From: Bacillota bacterium
GTDB lineage: Bacteria > Bacillota > Clostridia > Oscillospirales > Oscillospiraceae
Assembly: GCA_028719885.1 (NCBI GenBank)
Contig: JAQYLT010000019.1
Coordinates: 33,661-97,660 of the forward strand
Direction: 5' to 3'
DNA: 64,000 nt
How positions within the stretch are numbered: position 1 is the stretch's first letter; each line of letters opens with the position of its first letter. A program made the position numbers and the translations under genes. Positions 17,331 through 25,928 of this stretch are shown here, piece by piece. The notes beneath the pieces are model-generated. The model was not told the DNA's origin and did no database searches. It saw only the letters and a program-made list of their open reading frames with translations.

Positions 17331-17747
17331 ATGATTTTTTCCACCAATCTTTCCACTGCTTCCATCACCAACGACAATGGCTTTTCCGTTTCCTTCTGCC
17401 CCAGGGATGTGAACTTCGTTTCTGATGTTTACGATCTGGCCGAGGACATCCGTAAGAAACTTGAGGAACAGCCCCCGGAGAACAAGCATGATGTTTTCCG
17501 CATCGCCAGGGAGCGGGACACCTGGGCCAGGGAGCGGGTGGATGCCATCTTCGGCGATGGTACCAGCCTCGCCTTCTTCGGCAGGGTAAACCTGTGGACG
17601 GTCACTGACATGGGCACACCCATCATCACCAATTTCCTGATGGCCGTTATCGAGGAAGTGGACAAGGCCGCATCCACAAAGGTTGATATTTCCCCCAAGC
17701 TACAGGAGTTCGTCTCCAAGTATGAGGGCAAGTACGGTAACGTGTGA
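17331..17747 (+). CDS. Tail assembly chaperone-like protein
   Basis: A 138-residue protein between tail tube and Gp15, the position of the chaperone gene (gpG-like) that loads the tape measure. GGAGGGCTGACAG precedes the ATG. The stop overlaps the next start as TGATG. I do not see an obvious slippery site joining it to the next frame; the pair may be made separately. Confidence 0.6.
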   Translation: MIFSTNLSTASITNDNGFSVSFCPRDVNFVSDVYDLAEDIRKKLEEQPPENKHDVFRIARERDTWARERVDAIFGDGTSLAFFGRVNLWTVTDMGTPIITNFLMAVIEEVDKAASTKVDISPKLQEFVSKYEGKYGNV

Positions 17748-18313
17748 TGGACTACCTGACTCTACCCACTGCCCTGGAGGTCGGCGGGCGGAGCTATGCC
17801 ATCCGTTATGACTTCCGGGCGGTGATTGATGTAATCAACATCCTCAACAGTACCGAATACCAGGAAACAGAGAAGTATTTCTGCGCTCTGAAGGTGTTTT
17901 ATGTGGATTTTGATTCCATTCCCATGCGGGACTACCAGGAGGCCCAGGAGCGCTGTTATGAGTTTATTTCCTATGGAAATGCAGACAGCAGCGGCCCGGC
18001 GCTGATGTCCTGGAAGCAGGATCTGAAATACATCATCCCGCCGGTCAGCAAGACCCTGGGGAGAGATGTGCGATCTTTTGCCTATGACCCGGCTTCCAAT
18101 ACCGGCGGACTGCATTGGTGGACGTTTCTGTCAGCCTATATGGAGATGGGCGATTGCCTGTTCTCCCAGATACTGAAAATCCGAGAAAAGAAGTCCAGGG
18201 GGAAACCCCTGGATTCTTCGGAATCGGAGTGGTATCAGCGAAACCGGGCTATGGTAGATCTGCACGACTGCTACACCGCCGACGAGGAAAAACTGTTGGA
18301 GGAATGGATGTAA
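17747..18313 (+). CDS. Bacteriophage Gp15 family protein
   Basis: A 188-residue protein with the family pattern YAIRYDFRAVIDVI and FISYG...SWKQDLKYI, matching the Gp15 family of Listeria phage A118 and related siphoviruses. It lies between the chaperone and tape-measure genes and is thought to take part in tail assembly. The TGATG overlap fixes the start. Confidence 0.8.
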   Translation: MDYLTLPTALEVGGRSYAIRYDFRAVIDVINILNSTEYQETEKYFCALKVFYVDFDSIPMRDYQEAQERCYEFISYGNADSSGPALMSWKQDLKYIIPPVSKTLGRDVRSFAYDPASNTGGLHWWTFLSAYMEMGDCLFSQILKIREKKSRGKPLDSSESEWYQRNRAMVDLHDCYTADEEKLLEEWM

Positions 18314-18327
18314 AGGGGGGAATCAGT

Positions 18328-21300
18328 ATGGAAGATGGATCTGTGGTGATCTCCATCCTGGGCGACAGGAAGCACATCGCCAAGGAGATGGAGGCTACCC
18401 GTAAGGACATCGAAAAGACCGAGAAAAAGCTCGCAGAAAAGGTCAGCGAGAAATCCGGCATCGAGGCATCACTGGATGATGCGATGAAAGCTGCCTCTGC
18501 CACCAACGAGAAGATCAAAGCGCTCAAACGAGAGTATAACGATCTGAACCGTGTTATGGCGGACAAAAACACGTCTGCTGCCGATTATGGCCGCGCTGTG
18601 ACCCGTCAGGCGGCGATTACCAATGAACTGCAGTTACAGACTCCCATCCTGAAAGCCCAGGATGCGGAGGCTGATAGGCTCCACGGTAAGTATGAAGCTG
18701 CCTCTGCCGAGGTGGAGCGTTTGACATCAAAGCTGGCCATTGCCAAAGAAAAAGCAAAGGATTTGGCATCCCAGGAGGAGCAGGCAAAAGTAGGAGATGC
18801 GGTGCGGAAGCAGCTGGACAAGGCATCGGAATCCGCTGAACGGTTCCAGAAGCGGATGCTACGGATTGGCCGAAATGCACTGCTTTACAACATCATGTCC
18901 TCTACACTGCACAATGCAGTTTCCTATTTTGGGCAGCTGCTCAACACCAACAAAGAGTACCAGGCAGAGCTGGCAAAACTGAAAGGTGCCCTGGTGAACG
19001 CCTTCCAGCCACTGTATGCCCAGATACTCCCATGGGCGGTATCGCTTTTGCGGATTCTGACATCCATCGTACAGGTGGTCGGTAATTTTCTTAGCCTCCT
19101 GTTCGGAGTTGGAACGCTTGGGGATGGAGAAAAATCAACCGGGATGCTGAAAAGCCAAGCGGCGGCTATCTCCGGCGTTGGTGCGGCGGCGAAGGAAGCA
19201 GGGAAGCAGCTGGCATCCTTTGACCAAATCAACAAGCTTGGCGGGAATAATTCTTCCGGCGGTGGCGGTGGAGCAGGTGGCGGTGTATCTCCCGACCTGT
19301 CCGGGCTGAAATCGGAGGAATACCAGCGGGAGCTGAACCGCCTGACGGCGATCCTAAGCGGTGCGCTTCTGGCCCTGGGTGCAATCCTGTTCTTTACCGG
19401 GACAAATATTCCCCTGGGTCTTGCGCTCATGGCCGCCGGCGCGATAGGCCTTGTGAATCTGTCTACGGGAAAATGGGGAGAGGTTACCGATGAACTGAGG
19501 AATACGCTCAGTATCATCTATGGAATTCTTGCCGGCTCCTTCCTGGCAATCGGCGCAATTCTACTGTTCTCCGGCGGCCCGCTGAATATTGCGCGAGGCA
19601 TCGCAATGGTCGCCATTGGTGCCGCCGCTTTGGTTGGGCTTGCTTATGTAAACTGGAATACGATACCCGATAAGCTAAAGGAAACGGCATCAGCAATCTG
19701 CGTTGTCGGCAGTATTATCTGCGTTGCGCTTGGTATTGTGATGTTATTTACAGGCAGACCAGGGCTTGGCATTGGTCTGATTCTGACCGGCATTGGATTG
19801 CTTGGCGCAGCTGCAGCGGTAATTTCATGGACCTACACGCCGGAGAAACTGAAAGAAATCGCAACGGAAATCTGTGTTATCGGCGGGATCGTGTTTGTAG
19901 CCACTGGTATTGCACTCCTTTTTACTGGACACGTTGGGCTCGGCATCGGAATGATTCTCGCCGGTGCCGCATTTCTTGGCGCGGCAGCGGCCATCAATTG
20001 GGGATCCTTGATAGCACCCTTGTCTAGGGGAGCAAAAGCCATCTGTAAACTTGGCGGGGCTGTGATGCTTGCGGTTGGTATGGCTCTTTTGTTCTCCGGC
20101 GCAGGAATCCCACTTGGACTTGGGCTGATTGTCGCTGGTCTGGCATCGAACAAACTTGCCGAGGCTATCCCTTGGAATGGAGATGCCGCTACGAAGGATT
20201 TGATGGACACAATCAACTCGGTAACGGCCGTTTCTGGTGCCTTGTTAACTGCTGTTGGTCTTGTCCTTCTGTTTTCGGGTGCGGGTATTCCGCTTGGCCT
20301 TGGCCTTTTGGCGGCTGGTGCGGGTTTGCTGTGGTCGAGTTATTCCACAGATTATGATGATTCCGACATAACAAGCAAAATCCTTTCTACCGAGGAGAAA
20401 ATGGCCCAATCCGCTGCTGTAAAATCCGCAGTCAGTCAATCTGCGGGCGGCGATGTGTCTGCATCGCAAATCGTAAACGATGTGATGGCGGCATATGACG
20501 AGATGGGTATGTCCGGCGAAATGCTCTATCAGTATCTGTCCCAGGACATTGGTCTTGCGGATGATGATATTGAATCCCTGGGCTTTATGATTGGTAGGTA
20601 CGGCGGGGAAGCCTACATTACCGGGATGGCTGACGGTGCGAAATATTCCCAAAAGAACGTAAGCAGCCTTCTGTCCAGCAATCTGATTACCAGCGTCGAT
20701 GACCTCTGGATGGAAGTAATGTTCAATGGAAAAGACCCGGAGGATGCGCAGCACGAAATAAACAGGAGAATTGTCGGTCTGCTGAAATCCGGGCTGCTCA
20801 CGCCTGCGGACATTGCCGAGGTTTTTTCCAGACAAGATATGCAGGATCAACTCGGCGACCTTGGTCTTTCCTTCTCCGACGGCTATGTCAAGGGCATGGC
20901 CGATGGGGAAACAGACGTTGAGGAAGAAGCCAGAACCCTTACCCAAAAGGCCCTTGATGCTATCGCCGAAGCCCAGGATTCCCATTCTCCATCGAAGAAA
21001 ACGGCTTCCTTGGCAAAGGATGCGGTGGACGGTTATGTAAACGAACTGGCTGCATCCGACGGCAGGGTACGAACCGCCGGGCAGACCATGGTGGACAGTT
21101 TGACCGATGGAATTCTCAGCCGAACATCTGTTTTGGATGTCGCTCTGGCGCACATCGTAGAATCTGCAAACGCCATGGCGACCTCTGTCGTATCGGCGGT
21201 AAACGTGGCGCTGGAGGCCTTGACCAGCGTAAGCTATACCGGAAGCTCCATCAGAATCCCGGCCCCCACCTTGTATTCCCTTTCCTCAACGCCCTTGCCG

Positions 21301-21594
21301 AAGCTGGCCACCGGCGCTGTGATCCCGCCGAACGCTCCCTTTGCGGCAATCCTCGGCGATCAGCGCAGCGGCACCAATATCGAGGCTCCGCTGTCCACCA
21401 TCCAGCAGGCTGTTTCCGGCGTGGTTCGTGGTGACGAGCAGATTTCTCTGCTGAAGGAGCAAAACAGACTGCTCATGGCGATCCTGGAACGGGCCGATGT
21501 CAAACTGGACGGGCGCTCCATTGCAGAGAGTACAACGAGCTATCAGCGGCAAATGAGCCGAGCATCAGGAGGTGACGGTCATGGCAGAATCTGA
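18328..21594 (+). CDS. Tail tape measure protein
   Basis: A 1088-residue protein. Residues 1-190 are a coiled coil (MEATRKDIEKTEKKLAEKV). A Gly-rich hinge lies near 310-330. Residues about 337-672 carry six imperfect hydrophobic repeats of roughly 50-55 residues with LLFSGAGIPLGLGL-like cores. The rest is helical. It sets tail length and may help DNA cross the membrane. AAAGGGGGG fits ATG 18328; ATG 18304, which overlaps the previous gene, is an alternative. Confidence 0.9.
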   Translation: MEDGSVVISILGDRKHIAKEMEATRKDIEKTEKKLAEKVSEKSGIEASLDDAMKAASATNEKIKALKREYNDLNRVMADKNTSAADYGRAVTRQAAITNELQLQTPILKAQDAEADRLHGKYEAASAEVERLTSKLAIAKEKAKDLASQEEQAKVGDAVRKQLDKASESAERFQKRMLRIGRNALLYNIMSSTLHNAVSYFGQLLNTNKEYQAELAKLKGALVNAFQPLYAQILPWAVSLLRILTSIVQVVGNFLSLLFGVGTLGDGEKSTGMLKSQAAAISGVGAAAKEAGKQLASFDQINKLGGNNSSGGGGGAGGGVSPDLSGLKSEEYQRELNRLTAILSGALLALGAILFFTGTNIPLGLALMAAGAIGLVNLSTGKWGEVTDELRNTLSIIYGILAGSFLAIGAILLFSGGPLNIARGIAMVAIGAAALVGLAYVNWNTIPDKLKETASAICVVGSIICVALGIVMLFTGRPGLGIGLILTGIGLLGAAAAVISWTYTPEKLKEIATEICVIGGIVFVATGIALLFTGHVGLGIGMILAGAAFLGAAAAINWGSLIAPLSRGAKAICKLGGAVMLAVGMALLFSGAGIPLGLGLIVAGLASNKLAEAIPWNGDAATKDLMDTINSVTAVSGALLTAVGLVLLFSGAGIPLGLGLLAAGAGLLWSSYSTDYDDSDITSKILSTEEKMAQSAAVKSAVSQSAGGDVSASQIVNDVMAAYDEMGMSGEMLYQYLSQDIGLADDDIESLGFMIGRYGGEAYITGMADGAKYSQKNVSSLLSSNLITSVDDLWMEVMFNGKDPEDAQHEINRRIVGLLKSGLLTPADIAEVFSRQDMQDQLGDLGLSFSDGYVKGMADGETDVEEEARTLTQKALDAIAEAQDSHSPSKKTASLAKDAVDGYVNELAASDGRVRTAGQTMVDSLTDGILSRTSVLDVALAHIVESANAMATSVVSAVNVALEALTSVSYTGSSIRIPAPTLYSLSSTPLPKLATGAVIPPNAPFAAILGDQRSGTNIEAPLSTIQQAVSGVVRGDEQISLLKEQNRLLMAILERADVKLDGRSIAESTTSYQRQMSRASGGDGHGRI

Positions 21595-22042
21595 GCTTAT
21601 TCTTGCAAACTCCATGGGACTTTCTTCCAATAGCCTGGCAATGATCCATTTTATGGGCGGAACCATTGAGGATTTAACCATGGAGGCGACAGTCAGCGGC
21701 GTAAATATACTGCCTTACATCGCCGAAAACGGCATAGAGGTCACCCTGCGGGCCATCGATGGAGACGAAGCCGGGCGGACGATGGATGCCGTTATGTGGC
21801 GGGATCTGAAAGCCTACAAACTGGATATTTCCATTACCTGCCGATCGTTACCGCTAATTGATGCGATGCGGGTATGTACCGCCATTATGCCGGAGTACGT
21901 ACCCTTCACCGTTGTCACCCCGTTCACAGGCCGAATCACGGCGGAGTTTTACTCCAACAACATTCCCTGCCTGTGCGCTTCCGTCGGGGAACACGGGGAA
22001 ACGCTGTGGAACGGCATCAAGTTTCCCCTTATTCAGAGGTGA
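21581..22042 (+). CDS. Small tail-tip protein
   Basis: A 153-residue beta-rich protein immediately after the tape measure gene, with which it overlaps by 14 bases. This slot usually encodes a distal-tail-type hub or adaptor in siphophages. The sequence itself shows no enzyme motif. AGGAGGTGACGGTC precedes ATG 21581. Confidence 0.6.
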   Translation: MAESELILANSMGLSSNSLAMIHFMGGTIEDLTMEATVSGVNILPYIAENGIEVTLRAIDGDEAGRTMDAVMWRDLKAYKLDISITCRSLPLIDAMRVCTAIMPEYVPFTVVTPFTGRITAEFYSNNIPCLCASVGEHGETLWNGIKFPLIQR

Positions 22043-22046
22043 TGAA

Positions 22047-22691
22047 ATGCAGCAGACAAGCGATCTTTACAAACGACTCGTCTCCGGGTTGGATTACACC
22101 ACCGAGACGAGTCTTGTTATCGGGACAGGCGACCCGGATAACGGCTATAAGCATGATATGTTGATGACCCTGAAAACAACAAATGATGTCCTGGGCTCCG
22201 GCACAATAGGGAAGGTTGCGGTTGGAGAAATTGACATTGAAATGCGGATTCCTGATGACACTATCCCGTATCAGGCTGTTCTGCGCCCGTATATCCGTGT
22301 TGTAAAAGGGACGGAGAAATCCGAGTGGCTTCCAAAAGGGGAGTTCCTGCTGGACATCAGGAAGCCCGTACGCCGTACTTCCGACCCTGGGTATATCAAA
22401 CTGCACGGATATGACCGGCTGATCACGGCCCAGCAGGAGTATAAACCATCCGGCATGAGTTGGCCGGCTACGGATATCCAGGTTGTCTCCAACATTGCCT
22501 ATCAACTGGGCATTGTGGTTGACCCGAGGACAACCGCCATCATAAACCGTGGATATTCCATCCCGGAGCCTCTGGGCTATGCCTGCGAGGAAATCCTTGG
22601 GTACATCGCTGCCATGTACGGCGGCAGCTTCTGCATCGGCGATAACCGTTGTCTACTCCTGGTGCAGCTGAAAGGCGGTGGCGGTGCATGA
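22047..22691 (+). CDS. Baseplate/tail-associated protein, N-terminal part of a tail-hub pair
   Basis: A 214-residue protein with strands typical of tail hub proteins (GKVAVGEIDIEMRIPDD, RPYIRVVKGTEKSEWLPKG, KPVRRTSDPGYIKLHGYDR). In many related phages this region and the next gene appear as one long protein; here they are two frames joined by an ATGA overlap. It ends with a Gly run (KGGGGA). AGAGGTGATGAA precedes the start. Confidence 0.65.
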   Translation: MQQTSDLYKRLVSGLDYTTETSLVIGTGDPDNGYKHDMLMTLKTTNDVLGSGTIGKVAVGEIDIEMRIPDDTIPYQAVLRPYIRVVKGTEKSEWLPKGEFLLDIRKPVRRTSDPGYIKLHGYDRLITAQQEYKPSGMSWPATDIQVVSNIAYQLGIVVDPRTTAIINRGYSIPEPLGYACEEILGYIAAMYGGSFCIGDNRCLLLVQLKGGGGA

Positions 22692-23728
22692 GCATTGACC
22701 TTGGACGCAGGGTAGCGAAGCTGAACTACGGTGACCCGTTTACGGCATACACCGGCATCACCATCACCAGCCCGGACAGCGAGGATAAATTCACATCTGG
22801 CAACGACAGCGGCAGAATCCTGGAGGTTGAAATCCCCTGGGCATCCCAGAAAATGGCCGACAATCTTCTGGCGCAGTTTCGTGGTGTGCAGCATCAGCCG
22901 TTTACCGCAACAGGTGCGATTCTCGACCCCGCGGCAGAGCTTGGCGATGAAGTAACCATTAATGGCGTGTCCGGAATCATGTACAGAAGAGATCAGCGGT
23001 TTGGCTCCCTATACCGTGCGGATATATCCGCTCCCGGAGATGAAGAAATCAACCATGAAATCCCGTATTACCCGCCAATCCAGCGGTCTGTGACCAGATT
23101 TGGCAGTGTCGCCCGAGGCGCTGCCAGCCTTGCGGCGCAATCGATGAAGCGGCAGGACGGGATAGAGGAGGATTTCAAAGAACTAACTGCAACAGTCACG
23201 GATGTAAAGGCTGGCATGAAGGCCTATGTAAAAAACGACACCTTCAACGACTATAAGGAATCGGTCGCACAGCTGTTCGCGGAGGTAAACGAGGAAGATG
23301 AAAACATCCGGTCCGAGCTGACCCTGCACGCCTCCTCCATTGATGGACTACAGGAAGCCTCGGCGGATCTGATGACCCGTGTGTCCGGGGCAGAAACGGC
23401 TCTTGAGATGCAGTCGCAGACAATCGAAGACCTGAAATCCGCAAATGTATCGTTGTCTGCCAGGACGGAGAATGCAGAGGCGGAGCTATTGCTGCATGCC
23501 CAGAGCATCAACGGCATCTCCAAAAGCGTGGCCGAAATCAAAGCAACCTATATTGACCTTAGCGGCAATGTGTCTGTTTCCGGTGGGCAGCTGACAGTTC
23601 TTGGAAACCTGGTTGCAACGGACTCCTTCCAGGTCGGCAAGGACTCATTTTACATTGCAGGCAACAAATATTCACCAACGCAAATCACCTCAACTACCGG
23701 CGCTATCCTGGTGCTGGGAATTGCATAA
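22688..23728 (+). CDS. Tail fibre/baseplate protein, coiled-coil C-terminal half
   Basis: A 346-residue protein. Residues 1-140 continue the tail-hub fold (VAKLNYGDPFTAYTGITI). Residues 160-300 are heptad-rich helix with repeated HASSIDG/HAQSINGI-like units, as in siphophage tail-tip fibres. The last 50 residues are beta-rich (GGQLTVLGNLVATDSF). The ATGA overlap couples it to the previous gene. Confidence 0.65.
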   Translation: MSIDLGRRVAKLNYGDPFTAYTGITITSPDSEDKFTSGNDSGRILEVEIPWASQKMADNLLAQFRGVQHQPFTATGAILDPAAELGDEVTINGVSGIMYRRDQRFGSLYRADISAPGDEEINHEIPYYPPIQRSVTRFGSVARGAASLAAQSMKRQDGIEEDFKELTATVTDVKAGMKAYVKNDTFNDYKESVAQLFAEVNEEDENIRSELTLHASSIDGLQEASADLMTRVSGAETALEMQSQTIEDLKSANVSLSARTENAEAELLLHAQSINGISKSVAEIKATYIDLSGNVSVSGGQLTVLGNLVATDSFQVGKDSFYIAGNKYSPTQITSTTGAILVLGIA

Positions 23729-23953
23729 TGGGGTGCGTATCCGGTGGCCCATTAAAAATGCCGGGTGCGAAAAAACATCCAACTCAATGCTGGGATTTCC
23801 GCCGGAGCGCGGACACCTAAAGACATCAGAGCTACAACGTGGCCATGAGACATGGGCGGGCGTGATATGCGGCGAAAGCGGAAAGAATCTGATGTATGGC
23901 CTATGCTGAAAAAAAGGCCATGTGTGCGAATACATGGTGCTACGGGCTTTTAG
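23729..23953 (+). other. Intergenic interval with no supported gene
   Basis: Apart from a 30-codon frame at 23728-23820 and short frames from ATG 23896 and ATG 23934, I see nothing coding in this interval. All three frames close quickly. It lies between two tail genes that otherwise abut, so it may be decayed coding sequence or a long leader for the next gene. Confidence 0.4.
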
Positions 23954-24910
23954 AATGGGGAATCAGCAGGGAAAACCCACAAGGTAACCTTCAACGACCG
24001 CACGGTTGGAGCGACGGGGCCTAACTTTGGTACAGTCTACTCCCGATGCAGGGATAGCTCTGCTGAGAAATACTGGGAAACCAGGGGTACAAAGGATAAT
24101 AAAAACTATACACCGTCCGAATTCCGGGGATCTACCGGGGACGAACTGAATGGTCACTTGGCAGCTAACGCCAGGATGGGACGATTCATACACGCCGGTG
24201 GCGCCAGTACCATTAAAGAGCTTACCGCTTACGCATCCGTAACAAATGCCACATTGGTTGATATGGAAGATGGAGACGCCGGAACCCCAATTTACGTTCG
24301 TACCTCAAAAAGTAGCGTTTCCACTACTGGAAGCCCTGCGGTTTCCACAAATAACGGAGTGACGACTTATTCATTCCCGGGCGGTACTTATAATGCCAGC
24401 AGCATTAAGACTATCGATAGATCGCAGTGGGAAAACTATGGAAATGCACAGGGAGCTACATCAGTCATTACAAGGCTAACTAGTGTAGGGACGAAAGTCA
24501 ATAGACCGGCAAACCCAACGAAGATTACCAAAATGACGTTTACGTTCCCCACAGCAATTAAGGCGGGAACAACAGTATCTGTCACACTTTCAAACTTCGG
24601 CTATTATAACGTTTACGATTGCACAACCTGGGCTGATTACTACACCTATCCAAGTTATGATTATGTTGGATATTTTGCAAGTTCTGGGGCTGCTGGCGGA
24701 GGTGGAACGGTTTCAGTAACCCCAGAAATAGTACGGGCGCAAAAAATCAAACAGGGTGTGCTCACGCAAGCAACTACCAGGGATTTGAAATATGATTACT
24801 TTACCTATATTCCGTCTGCCGCAGAGGTATCCAGCGGAACATTTTTGGTGCAAGGAGCGTCTACTGCTGTTCAGAACTTTTCGTTCGACGGCATGGATGA
24901 TATAGACTGA
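23954..24910 (+). CDS. Tail-associated protein with unclear start (possible frameshift)
   Basis: The frame is open from 23954 to 24910 and looks coding throughout (GKTHKVTFNDRTVGATGPNF near its start; Thr/Ser/Tyr/Gly-rich beta repeats later; ending SFDGMDDID). The first usable start inside it is TTG 24158, giving 250 residues, but the upstream 200 bases encode equally plausible protein. ATG 23955 in the neighbouring frame could enter through a -1 shift at GGGAAAA (23969-23975). The gene sits just before the fibre/DGR block, so a virion surface role is likely but unproved. Confidence 0.5.
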   Translation, partial: NGESAGKTHKVTFNDRTVGATGPNFGTVYSRCRDSSAEKYWETRGTKDNKNYTPSEFRGSTGDELNGHLAANARMGRFIHAGGASTIKELTAYASVTNATLVDMEDGDAGTPIYVRTSKSSVSTTGSPAVSTNNGVTTYSFPGGTYNASSIKTIDRSQWENYGNAQGATSVITRLTSVGTKVNRPANPTKITKMTFTFPTAIKAGTTVSVTLSNFGYYNVYDCTTWADYYTYPSYDYVGYFASSGAAGGGGTVSVTPEIVRAQKIKQGVLTQATTRDLKYDYFTYIPSAAEVSSGTFLVQGASTAVQNFSFDGMDDID

Positions 24911-24925
24911 CGGGAGGTGATTATC

Positions 24926-25120
24926 ATGGATGATATTATTATTCAGCTCGATGCGGTGAGGAGGGCGCTTGGTACGCTCAACATTACCAGCACCAGGAGG
25001 AATCTGGATGTGCTGCTGGGGAGTATGCAGGCGATTGACCAGGCCATCACAGCTCTGCAGCAAATCAAATTGGAGCAGAAAGAAAAGGAGGAATCTGACA
25101 ATGAGCGCAACGATGGTTAA
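24926..25120 (+). CDS. Small coiled-coil protein
   Basis: A 64-residue helical protein with a charged C-terminal end (LEQKEKEESDNER). GGGAGGTGA precedes ATG 24926. It overlaps the following fibre gene by 20 bases, so the two are probably co-translated. Possibly a chaperone or oligomerisation partner for the fibre. Confidence 0.6.
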   Translation: MDDIIIQLDAVRRALGTLNITSTRRNLDVLLGSMQAIDQAITALQQIKLEQKEKEESDNERNDG

Positions 25121-25919
25121 AATCTTTGCTACGCAGTTCGGTGTTTGCTCGTCCATTGATGTTTCTCAGGACAACCAGATTCCGATCATCATGGAACTGG
25201 TTGACTATGATATTCCTTCCGGCGCGAATATCATTGCCTATGTCCGTGGCCGGTACTCCGGCAAGACGTTTAAGCAGAACTGCACATACTCCGGCAATCT
25301 GATTACGCTGGTTCCGCCCAGCGGTTTTTTTGTGCCCGGGCCGAATGCGTTACAGGTGGAAATCAACGGTAAGATTATACCGTTCCAGATTGATGCGTTT
25401 TGCAAAGGCCGCGTCTCTACCGAAGGTGATCCGTCCACCCCGGAAGCAGTGAAGCCGCTGGTTGAGCAGGCAGAGGACATCCTGGAAGCGAACAGGGAAA
25501 TTGCTGTCCGCACACCTTACATTGGTGAAAACGGGAATTGGTATATCTGGTCCCTTAGTAAAAACACATATGTTGATTCCGGCGCTGCATCAAGAGGCCC
25601 CCAGGGCATCCAAGGCATCCAGGGGATTCAGGGAATCCAGGGTAAAACGGGTCCTGCACCTGCTTTCCGGCAGTATGCTGTTCAGTATCAGGTTTCTTCC
25701 TCCGGGACTGTTGTTCCTACTGGTGCCTGGCAGAGTTCCATTCCACAGCCTCCCCAGGGGCAGTACCTGTGGACAAAGGTGACAGCCAGCTGGGAAGAGT
25801 CGGAAGATATTGTGTGGTATTCTGTGTCTTACCGGGCCATCGATGGCGAACAGTCCGTAGCAAGCGAAGTCGGCCTGCGGGTCGTGGACGGCGTTCTGTG
25901 CGCCGTATTTAATGGATAG
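25101..25919 (+). CDS. BppU-like baseplate protein with collagen-like repeat
   Basis: A 272-residue fibre protein. Residues 1-110 form a beta domain like the N-terminal part of phage upper baseplate proteins (IIMELVDYDIPSGANI). Around residue 168 comes GPQGIQGIQGIQGIQGKTG, a collagen-like triplet run that would form a trimeric stalk. The C-terminal 90 residues are beta-rich, with W and Y. AAGGAGGAATCTGACA fixes ATG 25101. It probably links the baseplate to the DGR-diversified receptor-binding protein downstream. Confidence 0.7.
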   Translation: MSATMVKIFATQFGVCSSIDVSQDNQIPIIMELVDYDIPSGANIIAYVRGRYSGKTFKQNCTYSGNLITLVPPSGFFVPGPNALQVEINGKIIPFQIDAFCKGRVSTEGDPSTPEAVKPLVEQAEDILEANREIAVRTPYIGENGNWYIWSLSKNTYVDSGAASRGPQGIQGIQGIQGIQGKTGPAPAFRQYAVQYQVSSSGTVVPTGAWQSSIPQPPQGQYLWTKVTASWEESEDIVWYSVSYRAIDGEQSVASEVGLRVVDGVLCAVFNG

Positions 25920-25928
25920 GAGGTAATT

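Noticed and set aside
17730..17760. Programmed frameshift joining the tail chaperone frame to Gp15
   Set aside because: The junction is a simple TGATG overlap and no slippery heptamer was found nearby.
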